Shown: one piece after another, positions 9,133 to 18,050 of the stretch
Numbering within the stretch: position 1 is the stretch's first letter
How the letters are laid out: each line of letters begins with the position of its first letter
From: Haplomitrium mnioides
Taxonomy: Eukaryota > Marchantiophyta > Haplomitriopsida > Calobryales
Direction: 5' to 3'
DNA length: 22,397 bases
Assembly (NCBI GenBank): GCA_049999725.1
Contig: JBNGIS010033795.1
Coordinates: forward strand, 1-22,397
Notes under the pieces: model-generated
Told to the model about the DNA's origin: nothing
The model's input: the letters and a program-made list of their open reading frames with translations, nothing else
Databases searched by the model: none
Made by a program: the position numbers and the translations under genes

Positions 9133-9777
9133 ACGAGACCTGATATATCTTTTGTAGTAAATATGCTCGCAAGGCACAACTCCCAGCCCACCATTCGCCA
9201 CTAGAACGGGCTCAAACGCATTTTTAGATACCTGAAAGATACAAAAGACATGGGACTCTTTTTCCCTAAAAATGCATCAAATGAGATTGTCGGCTATGCC
9301 GACGCTGGATATCTATCTGATCTTGATGACACAAAGTCTCAAATAGGATATGTTTTCCTTAAAGGAAACACTGCTATCTTATGGAAGAGCACCAAGCAAA
9401 CTATTACTACTACCTCGACCAATCATGCAGAGATTATTGCCCTTTATGAGCCTAGTAGGGAAGGTATATGGCTCAGACAACTTATTGACCATATCAACAT
9501 CAATACAAGCCACCCCATACTTGATTCCCCTACTGTAATATACGAGGACAATCAACCATGTGTTGACCAGATTGCTGAAGGCTTTATTAAAGGTGACAGA
9601 ATTCAACATATTGCTCCTAAATTCTTTTACACCCATGAGCAACATGGTGATAAAATCAATGTCCAATGGATAGCAAGCAAAGATAGCAAAGCAGATATCT
9701 TCACCAAACCACTTCCACCCGCCTTGCACATTGCACATACTAAGGGGTTTGGTTTGAGAAGACTCTCTGAATTATAG
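9133..9777 (+). pseudogene. pol: Copia RNase H domain
   Basis: Removes RNA from the RNA:DNA hybrid during reverse transcription. The frame continues from RT through TRPDISFVVNMLARHN, a TAG at 9202 (the family has Trp, so TGG to TAG), then RYLKDTKDMGLF. RNase H blocks follow: Asp at 9301 in GYADAGYLSD, NHAEIIALYE, VIYEDNQPCV, GDRIQHIAPKFFYTHE and ADIFTKPLPP. It ends with RRLSEL and TAG at 9775-9777, the usual polyprotein C terminus (GMRRL..L). From 9250 to the end it is uninterrupted. Confidence 0.93.
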
Positions 9778-10252
9778 CAGAACAGTATACAATAATTGCT
9801 TGAATATTTATACATTTATTTCCACCCATCTCTGACTTTTAGTCATGAAGATCAAGGATTGCAAACACGATCATTTATTTTGAAGCAAATGCCTAATCTT
9901 GTCTAAATGTCATACAGGTAATGACAGAAGTATATTATATCAGAAGCTGACATCCCTTCTCAACTTTTGAGGCTGACATCATTTTTTAGACAGATCTTCA
10001 GGGCACAAGGAGAGGACATACCAACGCATTAATGAAGACACAACAACACCACATAGTGATGTGATGACACTACTATACTCTTGAAAGCAGAAATTTTTGA
10101 AAAGTTTTTTTTTTCTTTCTTTTGACATTATCCACCTATAAATATGTGGTGGCACTCTTTTCTTCAGAAGAAAGCGGGAGGGTTTTAATGAGACCACACA
10201 TGTATAGGATTTTGATCTGGAATTCTATAGATATATAGTCCTTTTTAAACGT
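9778..10252 (+). other. Copia 3' untranslated region
   Basis: About 0.5 kb between the polyprotein stop and the terminal hairpin. It has a T-rich run at 10105-10124 and a TATA-like TATAAATAT at 10137-10145 held between CCACC (10132-10136) and GGTGG (10148-10152). No coding frame of interest. The TATA-like box could be chance in AT-rich DNA. Confidence 0.6.
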
Positions 10253-10279
10253 GGCTGATTATTAGTAGAAGAATCAGCC
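10253..10279. promoter_or_regulatory. Inverted repeat abutting the copia polypurine tract
   Basis: GGCTGATT (10253-10260) and AATCAGCC (10272-10279) are perfect reverse complements with an 11-nt loop. The right arm touches the polypurine tract at 10280. Its survival with no mismatch in a decayed element, and its position, suggest a role in the 3' end of the RNA or in plus-strand priming, but this is inference. Confidence 0.6.
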
Positions 10280-10288
10280 AAGGGAGAG
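10280..10288 (+). other. Copia polypurine tract
   Basis: AAGGGAGAG immediately precedes the TG of the 3' LTR at 10289. This is the expected position and composition of the primer for plus-strand DNA synthesis. Confidence 0.8.
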
Positions 10289-10407
10289 TGTTATAGGGAC
10301 CATATATATAACCCTATATCAAGAGTTGTGTTCACTCACTTATTCATTCTATTCTACTCTCACTCTCAGAAGCTTTTGTGTGTATGTGCGGTGCTCATGC
10401 GATAACA
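10289..10407 (+). repeat. Copia 3' LTR (119 bp)
   Basis: Begins TGTTATAGGGACC and ends TGCTCATGCGATAACA, so the termini TGTTAT/ATAACA are intact inverted repeats. It keeps the TATATATAA stretch at about 10303-10311 that the 5' LTR has lost. It differs from the 5' copy at about 13 sites by eye. CTCTC follows directly as the target duplication. Confidence 0.93.
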
Positions 10408-10412
10408 CTCTC
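10408..10412. repeat. Target-site duplication of copia (right)
   Basis: CTCTC after the 3' LTR, equal to 2699-2703. Beyond it the solo LTR homology resumes (10413 onward pairs with the reverse complement of about 15600 downward). Confidence 0.85.
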
Positions 10413-10935
10413 CACATAAAACACAAACCAAACACTTCTAACCAATTAACATATCAGAACAATCACCAAGAATCACACAAATTCCATGATTGACATTCCT
10501 AGGATAAGAAAATTGATGTACATGCTGATTTTAAATTGGAGCTGTATCAGAAATGTTCCCAACCAACCAATTCCCCAACTTTGCTTGAAACTCTCAGAAC
10601 AACACTCCAATGCCTACCTTCATTACACCACTTTTCTTCCCTCAAACCGGATACTCAAGCCACTCCAACCCGATATACTCCAGAGCTTGATGCTGAGAAC
10701 TCAGCTATGGAACGATCCTCCTAATCTCACATCCAATTGTTGTTCTTCCAACCACCCACTACTCTATTTGCTTGTGAAGTGCCTACTTATTCCATAAGCA
10801 CATACAATTCTGAGCAATACTTGCTCTGCTGCAATCCACCAACAAGCATCCACTAATTGGAGAATTACAAAAGGTTCTCTCTTTAAAGATTTAACAATTT
10901 AACACACACACACAAACATAGAATAGAACAAAACC
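10413..10935 (-). repeat. Solo gypsy LTR, 3'-proximal part
   Basis: Reverse complement matches about 15095-15610 of the plus-strand LTR. Shared landmarks include TCTCCAATTAGTGGAT, AGAGTAGTGGGTGGTTGGA, CATAGCTGAGTTCTCA and TTTAAAATCAGC. Divergence is clearly higher than between the two plus-strand LTRs, as expected for an older insertion. A small (CA)n run at about 10902-10914 corresponds to GTGTGCATGTGTGT near 15100. Short frames here are not genes. Confidence 0.85.
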
Positions 10936-12884
10936 CAAAGCAGACTAGATTGCCACCAAATCTCCCACAAATTACAATATGGAATTCAGAACCCAGACTC
11001 ACCAGCATAATACACTCAAGTACCCCCTGACATGCACTTCTCGAATGCAATTTGTCTGATTTCTTAAACTGAAAACTTGTAGAACATTTACCACCAAAAT
11101 CTGACTTCAATTCCTTGTTACTTCATCATACTGCTCCTTCTGAATCTGCAATTTTCCAAGAGCAGGAGACCTCACAAACAAGAATCTCTTGAACTTTATT
11201 CCTTGAAGCACCAAATGTACAATGAGATAACTAGCAGAATAGGAGCTTGCCACCAGGCTTGCACCTCCTATCTTGCTCAACTGACAAGTAACTGTCATAA
11301 CAATTCACAGAAAAAACTAACTTACTTCCCTTCTAAGCTAACTCTTTCTCACTAATCTTCTAATAAGAACTAACTACTCTCAACTCGTTCTTAAACTAAA
11401 TAACTAGCATACACTAACTTAGCTTGCAATAAGAACTAATTACTGACAAATGTTCTTATACTAATTTTCAAACTTTTCACTAACTCTTCTTTTCCTTCTG
11501 TTTAATTTTCAAACTTTTCAAATTCCACCGATTGTCCATTGCGACTTTTCAAACTTTCAATTCGACTTCCACAATCAGCACCGAATCTGCGATAAATTGT
11601 TGTTTCGCCCCTCATACTTCACTTCATGCCTGTTCTTCAGCAACAATCCTCACTCAACGCAAAACGTTGATAAATCATCTTTTCACCAATCACATTTTTG
11701 CTGATCACTGTTTTGCTTCCGATCCATCGGACACATCGGAACTTGCTCATCAGACACTCTACTTCGGATCCCTCTCAACCGTGTGACCCACTTCGAATCT
11801 CCACTCGGAACCCATGTAACCGGGCGACTCACTTTGGATCCCCACATCGGGTGCTTCTTGGACCTCACGGACCCCACTTCGGATCCATCTTAACCGGGCA
11901 CCCCACATTGGATGATTCGGTTCTGATCCATTTTTCGGACTCCATCGGACCTTGCTTCCATCATTTTCAAACAAGTCATGTTCCTTCACATTCAATCTCA
12001 TCTTGCGCGCAGGCTTCTGTCAATTCTTCTCTCACAAGGATGTTTCACATTGTAGCAGGTCTCGCAGACCTTCATCGTCAAGTGTCTTCGTCTCTAATCG
12101 ATTTCCTTCCCTCCACAACATTTTTTGTACCAGACACTCGCGCAAGTCTACTCGCAACATCCGATCATCGCATGTGATCCTTCAACACAGCCTATTCCTC
12201 TATCAATTCGCCGCAAGGCTCTCCCCAATACAGCTAGATTCAACTAGGTGGATCGATTCTTCACCTTTGATTCTTGGCAGGGGGAAGTTCTTCATCGCAA
12301 ATCATTCAACCCCAAGGAGATTTGTCACATTTGTCCTTCCCCATAGATCGATTTCATTCTTGAACTTACTTCCATAGGAACATGGACAAAAATCTTCGTC
12401 AAAACAATTCTTCTCGGACCTCTCAATTGAGCTTCTTTTCTTTTAGAGCTAATTCTTTGCTAACAATTCGTAGAAGATTCATTTATGGCAGAAAAGCTTC
12501 TCATCTCAGGCTTCAAACTTCTTCAGCTTAGATTCTTCTCATTAGTTACAGCTGATCAATTCCTTCAGCTGGACTCATCTCTTCCTCCACATTACACTTC
12601 AGCGCTGCTTATTTCTTCGTCGTAGGAGATCCTCCTCCTTGCAAAGGCATTTCTACATAGCTGATTTTTCGTAGGAGGGACCTTTAGGTTTCGCAGGGCT
12701 CTCTTCTATTGGGGATCGATTCGCACGCTACCTCACAGCGGATTCCCTTCAAATTCTCAATTTTCACAGCTCAATTTTCTACAGGAAATCTTCACATCGT
12801 AGGGCAGATTGACTCCTCATCACATCCACACGCTCATTGAACACCATCGCTGAATTTTATCCCATAAGTTTTTATACATCAATC
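10936..12884. other. Extra 1.9-kb block in solo LTR without counterpart
   Basis: Lies between parts that match the plus-strand LTR, where that LTR instead has the unrelated segment 14526-15094 (about 570 bp). Contents: two diverged copies around AATAAGAACTAACTACT (11362) and AATAAGAACTAATTACT (11429), 67 bp apart; repeated AATTTTCAAACTTTTCA near 11461-11520; a degenerate GGATC-rich repeat (11761-11914). Frames up to 159 codons overlap the degenerate repeat and show no domain. I see no transposon termini. It could be a subfamily-specific LTR block or a further decayed insertion. Confidence 0.6.
11761..11914. repeat. Degenerate tandem repeat, ACTTCGGATCC motif
   Basis: Variants of ACTTCGGATCC occur at 11761, 11790, 11831, 11876 and 11905 with spacings of 29, 41, 45 and 29 bp, several followed by AACCGGGC(A/G)ACYC. 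The irregular spacing points to an old array with indels. Confidence 0.6.
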
Positions 12885-13295
12885 CCCCCCCTTGAAAGGG
12901 TATAAGGCCACCACTTAATTTTGCCCATGGACAGACCTAGTTCAGGGCATATGACAACTGTCCTTCAACATAATTCAACTGGCTCCTGGGCAAGCTGCCC
13001 ACCAACACTCTAGATAGAAGTAGCTAGGGGTTGGCTGGCCCTCAACACATAGATTAGTTTTATCAAAAATATATACATTTTTTTTCTTTTGTGAAAAAGA
13101 AATCAACTTCCTCATAACTCAAGCCTTCTCTCCTTGGCCAACTATATCAAAATTTTCCATCATATATACCTATATATATTTTTACAATTTTTATACACAA
13201 AAATTGAAACTTTACCATTTCCTTCTTACTCCACTACGCTGAGAAGAACTCATTTAAGCCTTTTCTGACCTTCTATCAGCAACTATGCTCTCACA
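12885..13295 (-). repeat. Solo gypsy LTR, 5'-proximal part
   Basis: Read on the minus strand this begins TGTGAGAGCATAG (13295 downward) and continues GAAGGTCAGAAA, AATGGTAAAG, AAAACTAATCT, GAGGGCCAGC, GTTGGTGG.CAGCTTGCCC, ACTAGGTCTGTC and AGTGGTGGCCTTA. All of these match 14129-14525 in order. The central part around 13070-13230 is more diverged and AT-rich. Confidence 0.88.
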
Positions 13296-13300
13296 TCAAC
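13296..13300. repeat. Target-site duplication of solo LTR (right)
   Basis: TCAAC directly outside the TG terminus of the minus-strand LTR, matching 2517-2521. Confidence 0.8.
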
Positions 13301-14128
13301 CAACAATGCCCATCTTGGGAGTTGAGATTTTGTTGCCAACAATCGAATGGACAAGAGCAGAAATGTGGAGACTTGGAGATGAAGTATCGATTTATGGGTA
13401 GTGTTGAGTGAGGGACGCACCAAAGAAATCCTAAAACCTGCACCAACAAGAAAACAGAGCGAAGGCATAGTGATTTGCAATGGAAGAAGCAAAACGCATT
13501 TGAGTCCCATATAGAAGAGTTGTGGAATGCTTTGGTTTTGTTATGCATCAGATAGCGACTGACATAGCTAACATGGACTAATAGGGAACTCTACAACAAA
13601 GGGGTAGGTGCTAGTCTACACAGATCGACCATGGCAAGTTCCTCATCATAGAGCTCAACATCGCTGAAGGAAAATATTCTTACAGTAGGCGGAATTTCAG
13701 CTTGCCATAACTGAATGAAAAGAACGTCTATGAAATGCGTTCAACCCAATTCTACCTGGTGATTTGTGTTTGGATGAGAAGGAGTGCAACCGCAGTAATA
13801 GATGCCCATTAAAATGTGTTGTGTTGTAGAGTTCTAAGAGGAATTGTTTTAATGGTTAATAAGAAGAAAGAGAATTGGGTGAAGGTTGGGCCAAAGGAGA
13901 TCTCCTACAAAGTGATTCTCACGGTAATCGCAACTTTGTAAGTCTCATTTTCCACTAGATGCAGGAAGGGAAGTGGTACAAGAGTGGAATGAGCGGGATG
14001 TGCGAGTGAGGTGGCAAGAAGCTTGCAACACCATAGATTAAACCGAGGTTGGAAAAAATCATATCCATAATCAACAACACTAATAGGAAGAACCAGACAT
14101 GGTGAATGCAAAGGGGATAAAAGGGATT
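13301..14128. other. Old flanking DNA between two LTRs, no gene seen
   Basis: About 0.83 kb separating the head-to-head LTRs. Before insertion of the solo LTR it continued directly from 2521. Frames on both strands are short, the longest being 114 codons on the minus strand at 13905-14249, which runs into the LTR and so is not a gene. A purine tract AAAGGGGATAAAAGGGA (14110-14126) ends next to the LTR; it resembles a polypurine tract but has no element behind it that I can recognise. Confidence 0.55.
14124..14128. repeat. Candidate target duplication of gypsy element (left)
   Basis: GGATT lies directly outside the 5' LTR. The partner copy would be beyond the window, so this cannot be confirmed here. 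Confidence 0.3.
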
Positions 14129-15791
14129 TGTGAGAGCATAGTTCCTGACAAAAGGTTAGAAACAGCTTGAAGGAGTCTCTTCTGCGTGGTGGAGTGAGAG
14201 GGAAATGGTAAAGCTTCAAGTTTTGGGCTAATAAGTGTAAAGTTGTCAAAATATAAGGATCAGAGGATATTTTGGTATGAAGTTGAAAAGGAGAGAAAAC
14301 TGATCTACAAGGAAGTTGGTCTTTCTCAGTGAAGAAAATAATTTCTTGTTTTGTAAAACTAATCTTTGTGTCGAGGGCCAGCTAGCCCCTATCTATCTAT
14401 TTCTATTATATGTGTTGGTGGACAGCTTGCCCATGAGCTAGGTGAAGAGTATCGATGAAAGCCGATGCCCTAAACTAGGTCTGTCTAGGGCCAGGGAAGA
14501 TAAGTGGTGGCCTTACACCCTTGTGAGGTTGCCTCTCGAAAGGAAGGAAGTGTGAATTGCTTATATATTGCTTCTAAGTTATTGGGAAGTAATTATGGGA
14601 TATTTGGAGGTGCTCGAGAAGGCCACCTGTTACGAAGCGATCGTGAGGGAGAGCACGAGGTGTTTGGATCAAGGTGGTAATCCTCATTGAGGGAGATTTG
14701 CAAGTGCTGTGCGGTAGAGATTGGAAGGAAGTGTGGCATTCTACCACGGATCAAGAACAAGTTGGAGAGGAAAAACGAATGTAATGATTGTTTTTTTTTT
14801 TTTGAATTGAATTTTGATGTTAATTCGGAAACAATAGTTTGTTGGCGCAATTGGTGGTGGGATGAAGTTTGAGGAATGTGCAAAATTGGAGATACATTGT
14901 GGTGTTAATGTAACGAGGAGCTGTGATGGAATCAAGGGGAAATGTGAAGAATATAAAGGAGAACCTTGATTTGGCTCTTGAAGTTGAGTATAAGATTGAA
15001 TTTCAAAAGGAGCTAGATACCTTGGTGAGATTTGAAGGCCCTCTTGCAAAGAAGTCCTACCCGAGAAGCTCTGTGCTAATTGAAGCTTTGTTTTGTTCTA
15101 TGTGTGCATGTGTGTTAGTTTGTTAGATCTTAAAGAGAGAACCTTCTGTGATTCTCCAATTAGTGGATACTGGTTGGTGGGTTGCAGTAGAGCAAGGAGT
15201 GCTCAGGATTGTGTGTGCCTAGGAAATAGGTAGGCATTTCACAAATAAACAGAGTAGTGGGTGGTTGGAGGAATAGCAAGTGGATGTGAGATCAGGAGGG
15301 TTGTTCCATAGCTGAGTTCTCAACATCAAGCTCTGGGATATATTGGGTTGGAGTGGCGTGAGTATCTAGTTTGAGGAGTGAGGTGAAGTAATGAAGGTAG
15401 GCACTAGAGTGTTGGTTTGAGAATTTCAAGCAAGTTGGGTAACTGGTTGCTTGGAAACTTCTTTGATACAGCTCAAGTTTAAAATCAGCCTATGCATCAG
15501 CTTTCTTATCCTAGAAATGTCAGTCATACAGTTTGAGTAATTCTTGGCTTTTGTTCTATTATAGTGGGTAGTAGAAGCGGTTTGTGTGTATGGTTTTGTG
15601 GAGAAAGGGCGGCCAGACCTAGAGTGGAGAGAGATCCATCTTTGAACTGATAGAGTGCAGTTTCAGAACTCTATAAAGAATCTGAAAAGTTAATAAATGT
15701 GAATTAAGAGTAGATTTCTATATAGATCTTGCATGGTTCGATCTCTAGGTGTGCTTTTTTGGGGTTGGAGTACCATTGTTGTGCTACAATA
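14129..15791 (+). repeat. Gypsy 5' LTR
   Basis: Start fixed by three copies of TGTGAGAGCATAG (here, 21832, and minus strand at 13295). Its first 566 bp are colinear with the visible 3' LTR, with no net length difference and about 39 mismatches by eye, mostly transitions. The end is set at 15791 because the solo copy ends at the equivalent base next to its target duplication; both read TGCTAnnATA. TTATATATT at 14561-14569 may be the promoter TATA element and AATAAA at 15692-15697 a polyadenylation signal. A (CTAT)n run lies near 14392-14403. Short frames within are not genes. Confidence 0.88.
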
Positions 15792-15801
15792 TGTGATTTA
15801 T

Positions 15802-15819
15802 TGGCGCCGTTGCCGGGGA
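15802..15819 (+). other. Gypsy primer-binding site, tRNA-Asp type
   Basis: TGGCGCCGTTGCCGGGGA, 10 nt after the LTR, is a full 18-nt complement to the 3' end of plant tRNA-Asp as I know it, and is the typical site of Athila-type elements. It primes minus-strand synthesis. Confidence 0.9.
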
Positions 15820-16024
15820 TCTAATTTTTAGTGTTTGCTCTTAAAAGTGTGTATAGTGCTAGTAGTAATGTTGGGAACCTGTTTTACTCGCCACTATTAA
15901 ATTCTGTTCTTAACATTTTATTGTGGAAGTTTGTTGTTTTTTTTGTTCTATATTTTTCTATTCTGTCGGGTAGAAATACATAGAAGAATCAATTTCTTTG
16001 TATGAGTTAGCAAAGAAGATGTGA
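15820..16024 (+). other. Gypsy leader
   Basis: About 0.2 kb of T-rich untranslated sequence between the primer site and gag. No structure or small gene recognised. Confidence 0.6.
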
Positions 16025-17770
16025 ATGTGTGAAATCTCAGAAGACAACAAAGAGAGACAAAGAAGAGAGAGAGAAGAAAGAGTGGAGAGATGTGAGGAGT
16101 TTAAGTTGAAATCTAAAGAAGCGATAGCTGTTGGTAATGGAAAGGAACTTATAGAGGGTGGAGCTCAACCTTCTGGGCCTCAACTGCCATTAGCTCAGTT
16201 TCAATGGACTGATATTACTACTCCTAGAGGCATTATTGGGTTAACATCATTCCCAAAGTTAAAACTACCTTCTTCTACTTCTAGTTCTTCTTCTTCTTCT
16301 AGGAATTCAACCACACCTATTAGTACTAAAGGTAGTGGAGCTTCACAACCTAGTGTTGTTTTGAGAACAATGGTAACACCTGTGACTCTGTTTCCTTCAG
16401 TATCAGCTATGGCATAACAAGCTTCTGTAGGGGGTTATCGAACGAAGCTGAAATACCAGATCTTCAAAGGGAGATCGAAAGATGATGTGGACACATGGGT
16501 AAAAAGGTTTGAAGGCATTAGCAGGGCTAATCAGGAAGATTCAGATGCAGATCGGCTAAGACTGGTTGATGCTCTGTTTTCAGGTAAAGCAAGAGAATGG
16601 TATGATAATTTGGGAGCAAGTTTTGGTACATGGGCAGATTTGAGGACAGCCCTTATGACAGAGTTCAGAGGGGCAGCGTATTCAACAAGGATTTTGACCA
16701 AGCTGACCTCGATCAAGAAAAAGAAGAAGGAGGCAGTTCAGAATTATTCTCAAAGATTCAAGACAATGCAACAGAAGTTGGGCATTGTGAACAGCCCTAT
16801 GGTGGACCTGGAGTGGTACCTGAAGGGTTTGTCAAAGAAAGAAGGATGTTATGTACAACAATCAGGGGCTACTACCCTGGAAGAAGCTATTGGAGCCCTA
16901 GAGATGTACGAGACTACAGAATTGGAGGAGAAGTTGAAAGATTCTCAGTCCAGTAGCAGCGAAGAGGAAAGCAAGTAAAAGAGAAAGAAGGGTACGAAAA
17001 AGAAAAATAAGAAGTCTAAGAAAGTACAAGAAAGCACTAGTTCAGATTCAGAGGAGGAATCGTCATCTTCTTCAGACTCAGAGGACAAAAGGAAGAAATC
17101 AAGATCAAAGAAAGGAGAGTATAGATTGGGTAAGAAGGACATGAACGAGTTGACGAAGAAAATGGAGCAGATGGTGATTAAGCAAGCTGCCAGCTCTAGG
17201 AAAAGAAGGTACATAACTCCTTTCAAAAGCAATGTTTGGTGTACCCAATGTAAGAGAGAGGATCACATGGAGCCAGAATGTACGTATCCTCCGCCTACTG
17301 TGATGTATGTACAAGCACCATATTGGGTTGACGAAGAACCCCAGATGATGGATCCTAGGTTAGTGCAGTACCCTACATATGCAATAGCCCAGGGCAGAGG
17401 AAGACCAATGGAGAGGGTCCAATATCAACAAATGCTTGGAACATCATATGTTCCAGCAATTTAGTCAACTATGGTGCTAGCGGTGGCACCAAGAACTCAA
17501 TTAGTACCGGTACAGACTGGTAGGAGATTTACAGCATGTTATAACTGTGGAGCACCGGATCATTACGCTAATGCCTGTCCTCATGCAAGGAGGCCAGTGG
17601 GTTATGTACTATTATGTGGGAATTGTAAGAAATCCGGACACACAGAAGCAGAATGTCTAGCCTCTCTTGTGACAAAGATGATGGTAAAGTATGCAGAGCC
17701 ACCAACACTTGAACCGGAGGTGAGGATGCTAGTGGAGGAACCAGAAGTGGAATTCCCTTATTTAGAGTGA
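16025..17770 (+). pseudogene. gag: Gypsy gag, three stops, three zinc knuckles
   Basis: Capsid/nucleocapsid protein. The frame opens at ATG 16025 with a basic-acidic stretch (an in-frame ATG at 16019 is cut by TGA at 16022, so the true start is uncertain). A Ser-rich region follows (about 16267-16310), then the retrotransposon gag fold: YQIFKGRSKDDVDTWVKRFE (16457 on), ALFSGKAREWYDNL and DLRTALMTEF. A Lys-rich and Ser/Asp/Glu-rich low-complexity tract lies at about 16943-17120. Three CCHC knuckles follow, all Cys-x2-Cys-x4-His-x4-Cys: 17240-17281, 17537-17578, 17615-17656. Stops at 16415, 16976 and 17462 break the frame; it ends at TGA 17768-17770, overlapping the next frame. Confidence 0.88.
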
Positions 17771-18050
17771 AAACTATGAGTAAGAGCAAGGAAAAGAAGA
17801 AACCAAGTTGGGGTGAAGTAGTTGGGGAAAACCCTAAGGCAGTAATAGAGGATAAAAATGATCCAGAGTATAATATGAATGATCCTAAGTATTTTCAGGA
17901 TATCTCAGAGGAGGTCTCTAAGGAGTTGCAAAAAGAGCTTAAAGAGAAAAGGAACCATGAAAATAGATTGGAAAAACATAGAGAAAGGGAAGAGGAGAGA
18001 ATGAGGAAAGATCCAGGTAGGAAAGATGGATCTGGCTTACCTTTTGAGGG
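17767..18050 (+). pseudogene. pol: Gypsy gag-pro linker, shifted frame
   Basis: A frame one base back from gag begins at 17767 and overlaps the gag stop. It encodes a highly charged, probably coiled segment rich in Lys and Glu (SKELQKELKEKRNHENRLEK region, 17917-17976) that ends near LPFEGV. Around 18050 the frame changes again, and the next block starts DELELDYNVALDVQRMPANV, a segment that precedes the protease in this clade. I cannot tell whether the first shift was a programmed gag/pol junction or decay. Confidence 0.65.

Larger units (their letters stand above)
2704..10407 (+). mobile_element. Ty1/copia retrotransposon, Ivana/Retrofit-like, decayed
   Basis: A 7.7-kb element with short LTRs at both ends (2704-2809, 10289-10407), terminal inverted TGTTAT...ATAACA (the first G is C in the 5' copy), CTCTC target duplications at 2699-2703 and 10408-10412, and a polypurine tract just before the 3' LTR. 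The internal region encodes gag, aspartic protease, integrase, reverse transcriptase and RNase H in copia order. Features such as the protease context VDS.SSHTIL and the RNase H motif GYADAGYLSD are typical of the Ivana/Retrofit branch. It is inserted in the minus-strand solo gypsy LTR. It is non-autonomous now: about twelve in-frame stops and one frameshift. It has an unusually long leader (2810-4645) and a tandem array inside RT. Confidence 0.95.
2522..13295 (-). mobile_element. Solo Ty3/gypsy LTR, minus strand, split by copia
   Basis: The reverse complement of 13295-13200 matches the start of the plus-strand gypsy LTR at 14129 (both begin TGTGAGAGCATAG). 13060-12885 matches about 14360-14525. 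10935-10413 matches about 15095-15610, and 2703-2522 matches about 15612-15791. The LTR is therefore complete end to end but split by the copia element at 2704-10407. Without copia and one CTCTC it is about 3.07 kb, against 1.66 kb for the plus-strand LTR, because 10936-12884 has no counterpart. Neither a primer-binding site nor internal coding sequence adjoins it, and TCAAC flanks both ends, so it is a solo LTR left by LTR-LTR recombination rather than half of an element. Confidence 0.85.

Noticed and set aside
9379-9738. 119-codon minus-strand frame opposite RNase H
   Set aside because: Shadow of the well-supported RNase H frame on the plus strand.
11698-12177. 159-codon plus-strand frame as a gene
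   Set aside because: It overlaps the degenerate GGATCC-type repeat, lies within the solo LTR, has no recognisable domain and is matched by other open frames in the same place.
2522-13295. Minus-strand LTR as part of a full-length minus-strand element
   Set aside because: No primer-binding site, gag or pol on the minus strand next to either end, and TCAAC duplications flank both ends.
14110-14128. Purine tract next to the 5' LTR as the polypurine tract of another gypsy copy
   Set aside because: No integrase or 3' coding remnant of a gypsy element precedes it in 13301-14109; a chance purine run is simpler.
13905-14249. 114-codon minus-strand gene
   Set aside because: It runs from flanking DNA into the gypsy 5' LTR, so it is chance openness.
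16945-17232. 95-codon minus-strand frame opposite gag
   Set aside because: Shadow of the Lys/Ser/Glu-rich gag tract; Leu/Phe/Ser richness arises from the complementary codons.
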